From contig NZ_MRWD01000012.1 in the NCBI RefSeq assembly GCF_002093625.1, positions 1-64,000 on the forward strand: a DNA stretch of 64,000 nucleotides, given 5' to 3'. This DNA comes from Rouxiella silvae. GTDB taxonomy: Bacteria; Pseudomonadota; Gammaproteobacteria; Enterobacterales; Enterobacteriaceae. This document shows positions 42,854 to 54,308 of the stretch, piece after piece. The position numbers and the translations under genes were made by a program. The notes under the pieces were generated by a model that was not told the origin of the DNA, did not search any database, and saw only the letters and a list, made by a program, of their open reading frames with translations. Each line of letters opens with the position of its first letter. The first letter of the stretch is position 1.

Positions 42854-44583
42854 TGAGCACTGAAATTATGAATGACAAACATCCCGGACCTTTGGTGGTC
42901 GAAGGCAAGTTGACCGACGCAGAACGTCTTAAAAAAGAGAGCAATTTTCTGCGCGGCACCATCACCGAAGACCTGACCGACGGCCTGACCGGTGGTTTCA
43001 ACGGTGATAACTTCCTGCTCATCCGTTTCCACGGCATGTATCAGCAGGATGACCGTGATATTCGCGCCGAACGCGCCGAGCAAAAACTTGAACCGCGTCA
43101 CGCCATGATGCTGCGCTGCCGCTTACCGGGCGGTGTGATGACCCCTGAACAGTGGCTGGGTATCGACAAGTTTGCGGAAGACAGCACAATTTATGGCAGC
43201 ATTCGCATCACCAACCGTCAGACTTTCCAGTTCCATGGCATTTTGAAGCCTAACGTAAAGCCGGTGCATCAGTTGCTGAACAAGCTGGGCCTCGACGCGC
43301 TGGCCACGGCTAACGACGTTAACCGTAACGTACTTTGTACCTCTAATCCGGTTGAGTCAGAGTTGCACTATGAAGCCTGGCAGTGGGCGAAGAAGATTTC
43401 TGAACACTTGCTGCCGCGCACTCGCGCCTATGCCGAGGTGTGGTTGGATCAGGAAAAAGTCGAAACGACCGACGAAGAGCCGATCCTTGGCTCCACTTAT
43501 CTGCCGCGTAAATTTAAAACGACGGTAGTTATTCCACCGCAGAACGACGTTGACTTGCACGCCAACGACTTGAACTTTGTGGCAATCGCCGATAACGGCA
43601 AGCTGGTTGGATTTAACGTGCTGGTTGGCGGTGGCCTTTCTATCGCCCACGGCGACAAAACGACCTATGCGCGCACCGCCAGCGAGCTGGGCTTTATCCC
43701 ACTGGAAAATACGCTAGCGGTGGCAGAAGCCGTGGTGACAACCCAGCGCGACTGGGGGAATCGTACCAACCGTAAAAACGCGAAAACCAAATACACCCTT
43801 GAGCGCGTCGGCGTTGAGACCTTCAAAGCTGAAGTTGAAAAACGTGCGGGTATCGCCTTTACCGAGGTTCGTCCTTATGAATTCACGGGTCGCGGCGATC
43901 GCATCGGCTGGGTGAAGGGCATTGATAAACAATGGCATTTGACGCTGTTTATCGAGAATGGCCGTATTCTGGACTACCCGGGCCGCCCGTTGAAAACCGG
44001 TTTGGCTGAAATTGCTCGTGTACACAAAGGCGACTTCCGCCTGACGGCGAACCAAAACTTGATCGTGGCCGGCGTCGATGAAAAAGACAAAGATCGCATA
44101 GAAGCGCTGGCACGCAATCACGGCCTGATTGACGATGGTCTCAGCGAACAGCGTAAAAACTCAATGGCCTGCGTGTCCTATCCTACGTGTCCACTGGCGA
44201 TGGCCGAGGCTGAGCGCTTTCTGCCAGAGTTTGTGACTCAAGTTGAAGACATCATGCATCAGCACGGTGTCGGCAAAGAGCATATCGTTCTGCGCGTCAC
44301 CGGTTGTCCGAATGGCTGCGGCCGTGCGCTGCTGGCAGAAATTGGCCTGGTAGGCAAAGCAATGAATCGCTATAACCTGCATCTCGGCGGTAATCGTGCG
44401 GGGACGCGCATCCCTCGCATGTATCGCGAGAACATTACGGATGTAGAGATTCTGGCTATCATCGATGAGCTGGTTGGCCGCTGGTCAAAAGAGCGTGAGG
44501 CTGATGAAGGCTTCGGTGACTATGTGATCCGTGCCGGTATCATCAAGCCGGTACTCGATCCCGCCCGCGATTTTTACGACTGA
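42853..44583 (+). CDS. cysI: Sulfite reductase hemoprotein (beta subunit)
   Basis: Siroheme and 4Fe-4S subunit that reduces sulfite to sulfide in six electron steps. The 576 residues contain the four cluster cysteines in [14 protein letters not shown] and [16 protein letters not shown], plus siroheme-binding Arg/Lys residues ([12 protein letters not shown]). It overlaps cysJ by one base and is followed by cysH after 11 bases. Confidence 0.97.
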   Translation: MSTEIMNDKHPGPLVVEGKLTDAERLKKESNFLRGTITEDLTDGLTGGFNGDNFLLIRFHGMYQQDDRDIRAERAEQKLEPRHAMMLRCRLPGGVMTPEQWLGIDKFAEDSTIYGSIRITNRQTFQFHGILKPNVKPVHQLLNKLGLDALATANDVNRNVLCTSNPVESELHYEAWQWAKKISEHLLPRTRAYAEVWLDQEKVETTDEEPILGSTYLPRKFKTTVVIPPQNDVDLHANDLNFVAIADNGKLVGFNVLVGGGLSIAHGDKTTYARTASELGFIPLENTLAVAEAVVTTQRDWGNRTNRKNAKTKYTLERVGVETFKAEVEKRAGIAFTEVRPYEFTGRGDRIGWVKGIDKQWHLTLFIENGRILDYPGRPLKTGLAEIARVHKGDFRLTANQNLIVAGVDEKDKDRIEALARNHGLIDDGLSEQRKNSMACVSYPTCPLAMAEAERFLPEFVTQVEDIMHQHGVGKEHIVLRVTGCPNGCGRALLAEIGLVGKAMNRYNLHLGGNRAGTRIPRMYRENITDVEILAIIDELVGRWSKEREADEGFGDYVIRAGIIKPVLDPARDFYD

Positions 44584-44594
44584 CAGGAGGCGAT

Positions 44595-45329
44595 ATGACA
44601 CTACTCTCCCTAACCGAACTGAATGCACTGCCTAAGTCCGGACAGGCATTGGCACTGGCCGAGGTTAATGGCCAGCTGGAAAAACTTTCCGCCGAACAGC
44701 GCGTGAGTTGGGCGTTGGAAAATTTACCGGGCGAGTTTAGTCTATCGTCCAGCTTCGGGATCCAGGCCGCAGTGTGCCTGCATCTGGTCACCCGTCAGCG
44801 TCCGGATATTCCCGTTATTCTTACCGATACCGGCTACCTGTTTCCTGAGACTTATCAGTTCATTGACGCATTGACCGAACAGTTGAACCTTAACCTAAAG
44901 GTTTTCCGCGCCGAGCATTCTCCTGCCTGGCAGGAAGCGCGCTATGGAAAACTGTGGGAGCAGGGCGTTGAGGGCATTGAAAAGTACAATCTGATTAATA
45001 AGGTTGAGCCAATGAACCGCGCACTCGACACGCTGGGTGCCCAGACATGGTTCGCGGGTCTACGTCGCGAACAGTCGGGCAGCCGCGCCAATTTGCCGGT
45101 GCTGGCTGTACAGCGCGGCGTGTTCAAAATCCTGCCGATCATTGACTGGGACAACCGCCAGATCTTCCAGTATTTGAAGCAGCACGGCCTGAGCTATCAC
45201 CCGCTTTGGGACGAGGGATATCTTTCTGTGGGCGATACTCACACCACCAAAAAGTGGGAAGAGGGCATGTCAGAGGAAGAAACTCGCTTCTTTGGTCTCA
45301 AACGCGAGTGTGGGTTGCACGAAGGTTAA
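44595..45329 (+). CDS. cysH: Phosphoadenosine phosphosulfate reductase
   Basis: Thioredoxin-dependent reduction of PAPS to sulfite. The 244 residues have the PP-loop variant [26 protein letters not shown], and the catalytic cysteine in the C-terminal ECGLHEG. It lacks the extra cysteine pairs of APS reductases, so it is the PAPS type. Last gene of cysJIH. The E. coli CRISPR-Cas locus that follows cysH is absent. Confidence 0.97.
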   Translation: MTLLSLTELNALPKSGQALALAEVNGQLEKLSAEQRVSWALENLPGEFSLSSSFGIQAAVCLHLVTRQRPDIPVILTDTGYLFPETYQFIDALTEQLNLNLKVFRAEHSPAWQEARYGKLWEQGVEGIEKYNLINKVEPMNRALDTLGAQTWFAGLRREQSGSRANLPVLAVQRGVFKILPIIDWDNRQIFQYLKQHGLSYHPLWDEGYLSVGDTHTTKKWEEGMSEEETRFFGLKRECGLHEG

Positions 45330-45368
45330 TGCCGACGTGAGGGGAGATCCTCTAGCCCTTATGTTGAT

Positions 45369-45392
45369 CCCCTCCCCTTTCGGGGAAGGGGG
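45369..45392. terminator. Hairpin between cysH and iap
   Basis: CCCCTCCCC-TTTC-GGGGAAGGGG, between convergent genes. No long T-run follows, so termination strength is uncertain. Confidence 0.45.
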
Positions 45393-45442
45393 AAATTGGC
45401 GTAATGCCTGCCATGAGCGAAGGGACATCATGGGTTAGTGCA

Positions 45443-46483
45443 TTACTCCTGCGCAGGTGGGTTTGCCAACGCTTTTAACAGCGGCAGCAGAATTCTGACG
45501 CTGTCTTTTTCACGTTTTTCGATACGCCCTGGCAGATAGCGGTCGAGATACTGCAGATTATCAATCTGCCCCTGATAACGGCTGGTGCCGGTAGGGAAAT
45601 GCGGACTGATTGCCCGCTGTTGAAGCCCGTCTTTTTTCCCCAGTCGCCAGTCGCTGGCTGACACCAACAGCAGCGGAATGTGTTCACCGTCTAAGGCTTT
45701 CATCCCTTCACAGCAACTGGTGCCCGTTGGGCTGGTAGTGGCCGCAATTCGTAATCCACGCGCGATGCTTAGCGCCTTGTCGCGGGTCAGTTTAGCGACG
45801 GCCGCCGAAGTGTTGACGCCGCTGCTGAAATAGAGCTGGTCACCGACAATCAGCGAATTGATATGAATAACCAGCAGCGTGCGCTTTTTCTCCTGCGGAT
45901 TAAGATTGGCAAGATAGTCGCTAGCACCTTGCTCGCCGCTTTCTTGGGCGCTTAACGCCACGAAGCGTAGACTGTAATGCGTAGGCAGTTTGCTCATCCG
46001 ATCGGCAAGCTCAAGCATTACGCCGACGCCAGAGGCGTTGTCATCAACGCCCTGCAGAGTCAGGCCGCCGAGATTGCGGTCACTGTCTTCATCGCTTTGC
46101 GGCAGATAAGTATCAAAATGCGCCACGATTACGATTTGCTGAGGGACTATTCCTACGCGGTCGGCAATGACCGAAGTGGCGTGAACAGTGTGCCAGTTCT
46201 GACGCCCGTCCTGACTGGTGTAAAGGTATTTTGCGTCAAAGGCGTGCAGGCGGCTTTGGTAACCCATCTTGTTCAGGGTTTGATTGAGGTAGTCAGCAGC
46301 GATAATCTCGGCAGGACTGCCGGCCATTCTGCCGGGGAAATAGGTCGCGATATGTCGCGTTTGCTGGCCTGCTATCTGGCCTAGTGCTGGATTTTTTAAT
46401 GATTGGCCCACGGCAGAAGCTGCGTATAAGCCGCTCAGCGTTAATATCAGTGCCGAACGCGCTACGTGGTGAAAAGAAAACAT
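45443..46483 (-). CDS. iap: Iap-type aminopeptidase (M28 family)
   Basis: Exported zinc aminopeptidase. In E. coli Iap removes N-terminal arginine from alkaline phosphatase to convert its isozymes. The 346 residues begin with a signal peptide (LILTLSGLYAASAVGQ). M28 metal ligands are seen: AHFDTY, GVDDNASG, the catalytic Glu-Glu region AQESGEQGASD, and a late His in PHFPTGTSRY. Two adjacent cysteines (TSCCEGM) are typical. It stands between the two cys operons on the opposite strand. Confidence 0.9.
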   Translation of the reverse strand: MFSFHHVARSALILTLSGLYAASAVGQSLKNPALGQIAGQQTRHIATYFPGRMAGSPAEIIAADYLNQTLNKMGYQSRLHAFDAKYLYTSQDGRQNWHTVHATSVIADRVGIVPQQIVIVAHFDTYLPQSDEDSDRNLGGLTLQGVDDNASGVGVMLELADRMSKLPTHYSLRFVALSAQESGEQGASDYLANLNPQEKKRTLLVIHINSLIVGDQLYFSSGVNTSAAVAKLTRDKALSIARGLRIAATTSPTGTSCCEGMKALDGEHIPLLLVSASDWRLGKKDGLQQRAISPHFPTGTSRYQGQIDNLQYLDRYLPGRIEKREKDSVRILLPLLKALANPPAQE

Positions 46484-46593
46484 ACTGAAAATCCTTAGTC
46501 AGGCGTCCTTTAGTGGTGAGACAGTTAGTATGCGATTGTGTGGCAAATTTAACAATTTACAGTTTTCTCAAAATGAGCTTTTTCAGGGCTATA

Positions 46594-46634
46594 TTCCATT
46601 CTGGAACTAATCATTCCATTTCATCATTTCATCT
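46594..46634 (+). promoter_or_regulatory. Possible CysB-binding region before cysG
   Basis: A TTCCA-TTC-TGGAA palindrome (46594-46606) is followed by the near-direct repeats ATTCCATTTC and ATCATTTCATC. TATAGT (46652-46657) could be the -10. CysB sites are loose, so this is tentative. Confidence 0.35.
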
Positions 46635-46691
46635 GGATAACGGCCTAGCCGTATAGTCATATTATGGATTTACTTATGCTAAAAGGTTGCT

Positions 46692-48116
46692 GTGGACTAT
46701 CTCCCTATATTTGCTGACCTTAAACAACGCCCTGTGTTGGTCGTGGGTGGGGGCGAAGTGGCGGCGCGTAAAATTGATCTTCTTCTGCGCGCAGGTGCGC
46801 AGGTGCGGGTAGTGGCGCAATCACTTTCTTCTGAAGTTGAACATCTTCGACTTCAGTCGGCCATTCAGTGGCTGGCAGAGTCATTTACTGCCGACCAGCT
46901 TGACGACGTTTTTTTGGTGATTGCCGCAACCGATGACGCTGTGCTAAATGCGCAAGTGTATGAAGAAGCCAATCAACGGCGCGTACTGGCCAACGTGGTG
47001 GACGATCAGCCTAAGTGCTCGTTTATCTTTCCTTCTATTGTCGATCGCTCGCCAATCGTGGTGGCTATTTCTTCCAGCGGTCAGGCGCCCGTGCTGGCAA
47101 GAATGCTGCGCGAGAAACTTGAAACGCTACTCCCTGCTAGCATTGGCAAAATGGCAGAGATTGCAGGCAACTGGCGTGAACGTGTTAAACAACGCTTTAG
47201 CATGATGTCTGCGCGCCGTCGTTTCTGGGAACAGGCTTTTGACGGCAACTTCGCGTCATTGAGTGCCGGCGGTCAGTTCGCCGAGGCGGAGCAGGCGTTG
47301 CAAGACCTGCTAGACGCGCCCGACGACGCCACGCATAAAGGCTTGGTGACGCTAGTGGGCGCGGGGCCGGGTGACCCTGGATTGCTAACCCTGCGTGGTT
47401 TACAGGTTATGCAACAGGCCGACGTGGTGCTTTATGATTTTCTGGTCAGCCCGGAAGTGCTGGATCTCGTCCGGCGTGATGCTGAAAAAATCTGTGTCGG
47501 CAAGCAGGCCGGTAATCATCTGGTCGTGCAGGAAGAGACCAATCGCTTATTGGTTGAATTGGCAAAACAGGGCAAGAAAGTGGTCAGGCTAAAAGGCGGT
47601 GACCCGTTTATTTTTGGCCGCGGTGGCGAAGAGCTTGAAGTGGTCGCGGCCGCCGGTATTCCATTCCAAGTGGTGCCAGGCATTACCGCAGCAGCAGGCG
47701 CAACGGCCTATGCCGGCATTCCGCTGACCCATCGTGAACGCGCACAGAGCGTGATGTTTATTACTGGCCAGATCCGCACCGACGGTGACGGTCTGCAGTG
47801 GTCCGAACTGGCAAAAGGGCAACAGACGCTGGCAATTTATATGGGCGCGATGAAGGCCGCGGAAATAAGTCAGCAACTGATTGCTCACGGCCGTGGCGCC
47901 GAGACGCCGGTGGCGGTGATATCGCGTGGTACCCGTCCTGACCAGCTGGTGCTCACCGGCACACTGCAACATCTCGAACAATTAGCCCAACAGGCGCCTT
48001 CACCGGCCCTGCTGGTTATTGGTGAAGTGGTAGAGCTTCATCACCAACTCGCCTGGTTTGGGCATCATCCAGAGACTGCCGGCGCACAGCGCCCGACGGT
48101 CGTGAATTTGGCTTAA
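46692..48116 (+). CDS. cysG: Siroheme synthase CysG
   Basis: Multifunctional enzyme: uroporphyrinogen III methyltransferase, precorrin-2 dehydrogenase and sirohydrochlorin ferrochelatase. It supplies the siroheme of CysI. It starts at GTG 46692 with AAAGG five bases before; the frame opens with the conserved [20 protein letters not shown] (NAD site). The C-terminal methyltransferase (from about 215) has [15 protein letters not shown] and [13 protein letters not shown]. The 474 residues match. In E. coli cysG is with nirBDC; here it heads cysDNC with 9 bases to cysD. Confidence 0.96.
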   Translation: MDYLPIFADLKQRPVLVVGGGEVAARKIDLLLRAGAQVRVVAQSLSSEVEHLRLQSAIQWLAESFTADQLDDVFLVIAATDDAVLNAQVYEEANQRRVLANVVDDQPKCSFIFPSIVDRSPIVVAISSSGQAPVLARMLREKLETLLPASIGKMAEIAGNWRERVKQRFSMMSARRRFWEQAFDGNFASLSAGGQFAEAEQALQDLLDAPDDATHKGLVTLVGAGPGDPGLLTLRGLQVMQQADVVLYDFLVSPEVLDLVRRDAEKICVGKQAGNHLVVQEETNRLLVELAKQGKKVVRLKGGDPFIFGRGGEELEVVAAAGIPFQVVPGITAAAGATAYAGIPLTHRERAQSVMFITGQIRTDGDGLQWSELAKGQQTLAIYMGAMKAAEISQQLIAHGRGAETPVAVISRGTRPDQLVLTGTLQHLEQLAQQAPSPALLVIGEVVELHHQLAWFGHHPETAGAQRPTVVNLA

Positions 48117-48125
48117 GGATCTGAT

Positions 48126-49034
48126 ATGGACGAAAAACGACTCACCCATTTACGGCAGCTGGAGGCGGAAAGCATCCATATTATCCGCGAAGTAGCGGCT
48201 GAATTTGCCAATCCGGTAATGATGTACTCCATCGGCAAAGACTCTTCCGTGATGCTGCATTTGGCGCGCAAGGCGTTTTTCCCCGGCACGCTGCCGTTCC
48301 CGCTGCTGCACGTTGATACCGGCTGGAAGTTCAAAGAGATGTACGAGTTCCGCGATCGCACCGCTAAAAACTATGGCTTCGAGCTGCTGGTGCATAAAAA
48401 TCCAGAAGGCGTGGCGATGGGCATCAACCCGTTTGTTCACGGCAGTGCCAAGCACACGGACATCATGAAAACGGAAGGCCTGAAGCAGGCATTAAACAAA
48501 TACGGTTTTGATGCTGCCTTCGGTGGCGCACGTCGCGATGAAGAGAAATCTCGTGCCAAAGAGCGAATTTATTCGTTCCGCGACCGTTTCCATCGTTGGG
48601 ATCCAAAAAATCAGCGTCCTGAGCTGTGGCACAACTATAACGGCCAGATTAACAAGGGCGAAAGTATTCGCGTGTTCCCGCTCTCCAACTGGACCGAGTT
48701 GGATATTTGGCAGTACATCTACTTGGAAAACATCGAAATTGTTCCGCTGTATCTGGCCGCGCCGCGTCCGGTACTTGAGCGCGACGGCATGTTGCTGATG
48801 ATTGACGACGATCGCATCGCTTTGCAGCCGGGCGAACAGATTGAAGAGAAAATGGTCCGTTTCCGTACCTTGGGATGCTGGCCGCTGACCGGTGCGGTAG
48901 AGTCCGAAGCGCAAACGCTGCCGGAAATCATCGAGGAGATGCTGGTTTCAACTACCAGCGAGCGTCAGGGGCGTGCCATCGACCGCGATCAGTCGGGTTC
49001 GATGGAGCTTAAAAAGCGTCAAGGGTATTTCTAA
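48126..49034 (+). CDS. cysD: Sulfate adenylyltransferase subunit 2
   Basis: ATP-pyrophosphatase subunit of ATP sulfurylase, which activates sulfate to APS with CysN. The 302 residues equal E. coli, with the PP-loop [15 protein letters not shown] and the [12 protein letters not shown] stretch. Twelve bases separate it from cysN. Confidence 0.97.
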   Translation: MDEKRLTHLRQLEAESIHIIREVAAEFANPVMMYSIGKDSSVMLHLARKAFFPGTLPFPLLHVDTGWKFKEMYEFRDRTAKNYGFELLVHKNPEGVAMGINPFVHGSAKHTDIMKTEGLKQALNKYGFDAAFGGARRDEEKSRAKERIYSFRDRFHRWDPKNQRPELWHNYNGQINKGESIRVFPLSNWTELDIWQYIYLENIEIVPLYLAAPRPVLERDGMLLMIDDDRIALQPGEQIEEKMVRFRTLGCWPLTGAVESEAQTLPEIIEEMLVSTTSERQGRAIDRDQSGSMELKKRQGYF

Positions 49035-49046
49035 GGAGCACGGACT

Positions 49047-50474
49047 ATGAATAACGCAATTGCACAACAAATCGCTGAGCAGGGTGGTGTTGAAGCTTAC
49101 CTGCACGCGCAACAGCACAAAAGTCTGCTTCGCTTCCTGACCTGTGGCAGTGTGGATGACGGCAAAAGTACGCTGATAGGCCGCCTGTTGCACGACACGC
49201 GTCAGATTTATGAAGATCAGCTCTCTTCGCTGCATAATGACAGCAAGCGTCACGGCACTCAGGGCGAGAAAATTGACCTCGCGCTGCTGGTGGACGGCCT
49301 GCAGGCCGAGCGTGAGCAGGGCATTACCATCGACGTGGCCTATCGCTATTTCTCCACCGAGAAGCGTAAATTTATCATCGCCGATACGCCGGGGCACGAG
49401 CAATACACCCGCAATATGGCAACCGGCGCCTCAACCTGTGACCTGGCTATTCTTTTGATCGACGCGCGCAAAGGCGTGCTGGACCAAACCCGACGCCACA
49501 GCTTTATTGCGACGCTGCTGGGCATTCGTCATCTGGTGGTAGCGGTCAATAAAATGGATCTAGTTGACTACAGCGAAGCGGTTTTCGAGCAGTTTAAGCA
49601 AGACTACCTGACCTTTGCCGAGCAGTTGCCCACCGATCTGGACATTAAATTTGTGCCGCTGTCTGCCCTTGAAGGCGACAATGTGGCCACCGAAAGCCAG
49701 AAGATGCCGTGGTACAGCGGCCCGACGCTGCTTGATGTGCTGGAAACCGTTAACGTGATTAACGTGCGTGAACAGCAGCCAATGCGTTTCCCTGTGCAGT
49801 ACGTTAACCGTCCTAATCTCGATTTCAGAGGATATGCCGGTACGCTGGCCTCGGGATCGGTGCGTGTGGGTCAAAAGGTGAAAGTATTGCCTTCTGGCGT
49901 TGAGTCTAGCGTCGCGCGCATTGTGACCTTCGACGGCGACTTGCAGCAGGCCTGGGCCGGCGATGCTGTGACGCTGGTGCTTGATACCGAGGTTGATATT
50001 AGCCGCGGCGATACGCTGGTTGATGCCAACGAAACGGTTAAGCCGGTGCAGAATGCCAAAGTGGACGTGGTATGGATGGCAGAACAGCCGTTGAGCGTCG
50101 GTCAGAGTTACGACATTAAGGTGGGTGGCAAGAAAGCGCGTGCCCGCGTTGAAAACATTGAATATCAGGTTGAGATAAACTCGCTGACTCAGCGCGTGGT
50201 CGACAACCTGCCGTTAAACGGCATTGGTTTGGTGGAACTGGCCTTTGATGAACCTCTGCTTCTCGACAACTACCAGCAAAATGCGGTTACCGGCGGGCTG
50301 ATCTTTATCGACCGCCTGACCAACGTCACTGTGGGCGCAGGTTTAGTGCGCGAGCCGTTGGAAGAGGTTTATCAGGAGAAGGATGCCTTTAGCGCCTTTG
50401 AACTGGAACTTAACGCGCTGGTTCGCCGCCACTTCCCGCACTGGGGCGCCCGCGATCTGTTGGGTGGCAAGTAA
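49047..50474 (+). CDS. cysN: Sulfate adenylyltransferase subunit 1 (GTPase)
   Basis: EF-Tu-like GTPase that drives APS synthesis with CysD. The 475 residues show the P-loop [15 protein letters not shown], the DTPGHEQY switch II motif and NKMD. There is no fused APS kinase domain, in keeping with the separate cysC gene downstream. Confidence 0.97.
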   Translation: MNNAIAQQIAEQGGVEAYLHAQQHKSLLRFLTCGSVDDGKSTLIGRLLHDTRQIYEDQLSSLHNDSKRHGTQGEKIDLALLVDGLQAEREQGITIDVAYRYFSTEKRKFIIADTPGHEQYTRNMATGASTCDLAILLIDARKGVLDQTRRHSFIATLLGIRHLVVAVNKMDLVDYSEAVFEQFKQDYLTFAEQLPTDLDIKFVPLSALEGDNVATESQKMPWYSGPTLLDVLETVNVINVREQQPMRFPVQYVNRPNLDFRGYAGTLASGSVRVGQKVKVLPSGVESSVARIVTFDGDLQQAWAGDAVTLVLDTEVDISRGDTLVDANETVKPVQNAKVDVVWMAEQPLSVGQSYDIKVGGKKARARVENIEYQVEINSLTQRVVDNLPLNGIGLVELAFDEPLLLDNYQQNAVTGGLIFIDRLTNVTVGAGLVREPLEEVYQEKDAFSAFELELNALVRRHFPHWGARDLLGGK

Positions 50475-50493
50475 TTGGCTGGAGAATAAAAGT

Positions 50494-51099
50494 ATGGCCT
50501 TACAGGACGAAAATATCGTCTGGCATCCGCACGCGGTAACGCGTGCGGATCGCGAAAAACAGCACGGACACCAGGGCGTAGTACTGTGGTTTACCGGTCT
50601 CTCGGGATCGGGAAAATCCACAGTGGCCGGTGCGCTGGAACAGGCACTTTTCAGCCTGGGCGTCAGTACTTATCTGCTGGATGGTGACAATGTAAGACAC
50701 GGACTGTGCCGTGATTTGGGTTTTTCGGATAACGATCGCCGTGAAAATATTCGCCGCGTCGGCGAGGTCGCTAGGCTGATGGTGGATGCCGGTCAGGTGG
50801 TGCTTACTGCGTTTATTTCTCCCCATCGCGCTGAGCGCGAAATGGTGCGTGAGTTATTGGATAACGGGCAGTTTATCGAAGTTTTTGTCGATACGCCGCT
50901 GGCTATCTGTGAGGCGCGTGACCCGAAGGGTTTGTACAAGAAAGCCCGCGCCGGAGATCTGAAAAATTTCACGGGAATCGACTCTGTTTACGAGGCGCCG
51001 TTAGAGGCAGATGTTCATCTTGACGGTGAACAATTAGTAACACATTTGGTCCCGCAATTATTAGATGTACTGCGTCGCCGAGGTATTATCAATTCCTGA
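50494..51099 (+). CDS. cysC: Adenylylsulfate kinase
   Basis: Phosphorylates APS to PAPS, the CysH substrate. The start is ATG 50494, preceded by GGAG (50481-50484); an upstream ATG in the frame lies inside cysN and would add 37 unrelated residues. The 201 residues include the P-loop [25 protein letters not shown] and the lid [11 protein letters not shown]. Last gene of cysG-DNC. Confidence 0.97.
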   Translation: MALQDENIVWHPHAVTRADREKQHGHQGVVLWFTGLSGSGKSTVAGALEQALFSLGVSTYLLDGDNVRHGLCRDLGFSDNDRRENIRRVGEVARLMVDAGQVVLTAFISPHRAEREMVRELLDNGQFIEVFVDTPLAICEARDPKGLYKKARAGDLKNFTGIDSVYEAPLEADVHLDGEQLVTHLVPQLLDVLRRRGIINS

Positions 51100-51160
51100 A
51101 TGTTGCTGGCAAAACGTCGAAGAGCGTGCCGGTTTACAGTGATAAAACAGGGGTTGGAAT

Positions 51161-51496
51161 ATGCAAACGTTAAGTCAGTTATTCACCGACATTACACGTA
51201 AGAAACAGACGGAAGAGGAAAAGGAAGAACCTTCTTACTCGATGCTGGGCGGCTGCTCAGGTTTCGTCTTTTTTTGGCTGGCGCTCGCAATCCCCTTTCT
51301 CGTCTATGGCTCTAATACACTGTTTTTTCTTCTTTATACCTGGCCGTTCTTTATCGCGCTGATGCCGATATCCGTTCTTATCGGTATAGCCTTCAGCATG
51401 CTGTTTAGCGGCAGCGTTTGGAAGACAGTGCCGCTGACCGGATTGGTGGTTATCGGTATGTTCTGGACTGTATTCTCCTTTCTCAGCGGCTGGTAG
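51161..51496 (+). CDS. ygbE: DUF3561 inner-membrane protein YgbE
   Basis: Small membrane protein of unknown function. The 111 residues have a charged N-terminus (TRKKQTEEEKEEP) and three hydrophobic segments near residues 30-50, 53-80 and 88-108. The position between cysC and ftsB is the conserved one for ygbE. It has its own short upstream gap of 61 bases and may be cotranscribed with cysDNC. Confidence 0.85.
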   Translation: MQTLSQLFTDITRKKQTEEEKEEPSYSMLGGCSGFVFFWLALAIPFLVYGSNTLFFLLYTWPFFIALMPISVLIGIAFSMLFSGSVWKTVPLTGLVVIGMFWTVFSFLSGW

Positions 51497-51666
51497 CGTC
51501 GCCCTAGTGGTCTTCCTCGACGTGTTTTGCCTATTCAATCACCGTTTTAGGCGTCTTTTCTGCACTTATTCTTAAGTTAACGCCTAATCTGCACGCCAAT
51601 TTCCCCTTCACTGTGGAGTCAGAGTGAAAGTTGTGGGATGATTGAGCGGCTTTTTCAGGGGGCGGA

Positions 51667-51996
51667 ATGGGCAAATTAACGCTGCTATTATTGATTATTC
51701 TTGGCTGGCTTCAGTATTCACTGTGGTTGGGTAAGAACGGTATTCACGATTACGTGCGGGTTAACGATGATGTTGAGGTCCAACAGGCCAGCAACAGCAA
51801 ACTTAAATCACGCAATGACCAACTCTTCGCAGAGATCGACGACCTTAACGGGGGTCAGGAGGCGATTGAGGAACGCGCACGCAACGAGCTGGGCATGATC
51901 AAGCCCGGTGAGAGCTTCTATCGCCTTGTGCCAGACCAAAATAAGCACAATCAGGCTTCCAACGCTACGCAAGTAAGAATTAACAATAATCCATGA
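51667..51996 (+). CDS. ftsB: Cell division protein FtsB
   Basis: Bitopic divisome protein that joins FtsL and FtsQ and helps activate septal peptidoglycan synthesis. The 109 residues begin with a transmembrane helix ([19 protein letters not shown]), followed by a periplasmic coiled coil to about residue 70 and the conserved [14 protein letters not shown]. The stop overlaps the ispD start (ATGA). Confidence 0.95.
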   Translation: MGKLTLLLLIILGWLQYSLWLGKNGIHDYVRVNDDVEVQQASNSKLKSRNDQLFAEIDDLNGGQEAIEERARNELGMIKPGESFYRLVPDQNKHNQASNATQVRINNNP

Positions 51997-52712
51997 GTCA
52001 CTCAGCCGTCTCCTTGGCCGATATCGTGGCGGTATTGCCTGCCGCCGGTATTGGCAGCCGCATGCAAAGCGAACGCCCAAAACAATACCTGACTATCGAG
52101 GGTAAAACCCTGCTTGAGCACGCCATTAGCGCGCTGCTGCGCAGTCCTCGTGTACAAAAAGTCATTGTTGCTATTAGCCCGCAGGACACCTTCTTTGCCG
52201 AACTGCCCATTGCCTGCGATGCGCGGGTCAAGGCTGTGATCGGTGGTGCTCAGCGTGCCGACTCCGTTTTGGCAGGGTTGCAGCACGCGGGTGATGCCGA
52301 CTGGGTACTGGTGCACGACGCTGCTCGGCCTTGTTTACACATTGATGATTTGCATCGTTTGTTGGCCATCAGTGAGACCAGCAAAGTGGGGGGGATTTTG
52401 GCCGCCCCGGTGCGCGACACGATGAAGCGAGGCGAGCCCGGCATTGAAAAAATCGCCCACACGGTTGATCGTGAAGATCTCTGGCACGCCCTAACGCCGC
52501 AATTTTTTCCATTGGATCTGCTAAAAGCCTGCCTTGCGCGCGCGCTTGATGAAGGCGCCACCGTTACGGATGAGGCCTCTGCGCTGGAATACTGCGGTTA
52601 TCATCCGCAGTTAGTGGCAGGCAGGTCAGATAATATTAAAGTTACCCGTCCAGAAGATCTGGCACTGGCAGCATTCTATTTAACTCAGTTGCACCAAGAG
52701 GAGAGCGCATAA
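51993..52712 (+). CDS. ispD: 2-C-methyl-D-erythritol 4-phosphate cytidylyltransferase
   Basis: Third enzyme of the MEP isoprenoid pathway. The 239 residues include the CTP-binding [19 protein letters not shown] and VHDAARPC. It overlaps ftsB by four bases and ispF by one, so the genes are translationally coupled. Confidence 0.97.
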   Translation: MSHSAVSLADIVAVLPAAGIGSRMQSERPKQYLTIEGKTLLEHAISALLRSPRVQKVIVAISPQDTFFAELPIACDARVKAVIGGAQRADSVLAGLQHAGDADWVLVHDAARPCLHIDDLHRLLAISETSKVGGILAAPVRDTMKRGEPGIEKIAHTVDREDLWHALTPQFFPLDLLKACLARALDEGATVTDEASALEYCGYHPQLVAGRSDNIKVTRPEDLALAAFYLTQLHQEESA

Positions 52713-53185
52713 TGCGTATCGGTCACGGTTTTGATGTTCATAAATTTGGTGGCGAAGGCCCTTTGGTGATTGGCGGCGTGCGTATCCCGTTTGAAAAGGG
52801 ACTGCTGGCACACTCCGACGGTGACGTTGCACTGCACGCCGCGACTGATGCACTGTTGGGCGCGGCTGCGCTCGGCGATATCGGCAAACTGTTCCCAGAC
52901 ACCGACCCCGCTTATAAAGGCGCAGACAGTCGCGAACTGCTGCGTGAAGCGTATCGCCAGATTCAGGCCAAAGGCTATCGTTTGGGCAATCTCGACATCA
53001 CAATTATTGCTCAGGCACCAAAAATGCTGCCACATGTGCCGCAGATGCGTATTTTCATCGCCGAAGATTTGGGTTGCCACATGGACGATATCAATGTGAA
53101 GGCCACTACCACCGAAAAGCTGGGCTTTACCGGCCGCGGTGAAGGCATCGCCTGCGAAGCGGTTGCGCTATTGATCAAGGCCTGA
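52712..53185 (+). CDS. ispF: 2-C-methyl-D-erythritol 2,4-cyclodiphosphate synthase
   Basis: MEP pathway enzyme two steps after IspD. The 157 residues contain the zinc site [30 protein letters not shown] and the C-terminal [16 protein letters not shown]. Its start overlaps the ispD stop (TAATG). Confidence 0.97.
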   Translation: MRIGHGFDVHKFGGEGPLVIGGVRIPFEKGLLAHSDGDVALHAATDALLGAAALGDIGKLFPDTDPAYKGADSRELLREAYRQIQAKGYRLGNLDITIIAQAPKMLPHVPQMRIFIAEDLGCHMDDINVKATTTEKLGFTGRGEGIACEAVALLIKA

Positions 53186-53189
53186 TGCC

Positions 53190-54236
53190 ATGGATATGAA
53201 TAATCTGACCTGGCTTTACGGCAAGCCGCTGTCAAACGGCACGCTGAAGGCTCATCCGCAAGATTTCATCGTTGAGGAAGATCTTGGCTTTGAGCCGGAC
53301 GGTGAGGGCGAGCATCTGCTGGTTCGCATCCGTAAAACGGGCTGCAATACGCAGTTCGTGGCCGAACAGCTGGCACGTTTTGCTGGTGTTCATCCGCGCT
53401 CGGTCAGTTATGCCGGTCTTAAAGACCGTCACGCCGTTACCGAACAGTGGTTTTGCGTTCATCTTCCGGGTAAAGCCAGTCCTGATATGAGCACCTTTGT
53501 GCTTGAGGGCTGTGAAGTGGTGCGCCATGCGCGTCATCTGAAAAAGATGCGTATCGGCACTTTGAAGGGCAACGCCTTCACGCTGGTGCTGCGTAATCTG
53601 ACTGATCTTGCCGATATACAGCAGCGTCTTGAAAAGATTACCGTTCACGGTGTGCCAAATTATTTTGGCGTTCAGCGATTTGGCCGCGGTGGTAATAATC
53701 TGGTTCAGGCCACGCGCTGGGCCAAAGATGAAATTCACGTTAAAGAGCGGCCGAAGCGCAGCTTTTATCTTTCTGCCAGCCGCAGTGCAATGTTTAATAT
53801 TATTGCCAGCCAACGCCTTGGCCAAGATTTAATGAAAACTGCGATGCTGGGCGATGCACTGCAACTTAGCGGTCGCGGTAGCTGGTTTGTGGCGAAAGAA
53901 GACGAACTGGAGTCTGTGCAATCTCGCGTTGCCAGCGGCGAATTGTTAATTACAGCGCCGCTGCCTGGCGACGGTCCTTTGGGGACGCAGCATGAAGCTG
54001 AAGCTTTTGAACTGAGCTGCATTGAAGACCAAACGGCATTACTTTCGCTGCTCAAACGCGAGCGCGTTGAGCCTGCACGCAGAGCAATTATGCTGCATCC
54101 GCAGAATATCAGTTGGAAACCGCTGGATGAGGCGACGCTAGAGCTTAAGTTCTGGCTTCCTGCCGGAAGTTTCGCGACCAGTCTGGTGCGAGAATTAATG
54201 GGTCAGGGTGAAGCGGAAGCCGATATCGGCGAATAA
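53190..54236 (+). CDS. truD: tRNA pseudouridine(13) synthase TruD
   Basis: Makes pseudouridine 13 in tRNA-Glu. The 348 residues show the catalytic Asp in [15 protein letters not shown], the [13 protein letters not shown] motif and the C-terminal [16 protein letters not shown]. It lies four bases after ispF. In related genomes truD runs directly into surE; here a terminator and an opposite-strand chitinase follow instead. Confidence 0.96.
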   Translation: MDMNNLTWLYGKPLSNGTLKAHPQDFIVEEDLGFEPDGEGEHLLVRIRKTGCNTQFVAEQLARFAGVHPRSVSYAGLKDRHAVTEQWFCVHLPGKASPDMSTFVLEGCEVVRHARHLKKMRIGTLKGNAFTLVLRNLTDLADIQQRLEKITVHGVPNYFGVQRFGRGGNNLVQATRWAKDEIHVKERPKRSFYLSASRSAMFNIIASQRLGQDLMKTAMLGDALQLSGRGSWFVAKEDELESVQSRVASGELLITAPLPGDGPLGTQHEAEAFELSCIEDQTALLSLLKRERVEPARRAIMLHPQNISWKPLDEATLELKFWLPAGSFATSLVRELMGQGEAEADIGE

Positions 54237-54263
54237 CGTTGCCTTTAGCCACTGAAAACGTAT

Positions 54264-54294
54264 AAAAAGCCGGGTTACCGGCTTTTTATATTTT
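54264..54294. terminator. Bidirectional terminator between truD and the chitinase gene
   Basis: AAAAAGCCGG-GTTA-CCGGCTTTTT with a further TATATTTT. It ends the ftsB-ispDF-truD message and, in reverse, the chitinase message. Confidence 0.9.
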
Positions 54295-54308
54295 GTCGCG
54301 AAAAGTGA

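Noticed and set aside
45330-45442. Place of the E. coli CRISPR-Cas locus (cysH-iap)
   Set aside because: Only 113 bases with a G/C hairpin are present; no cas genes or repeats.
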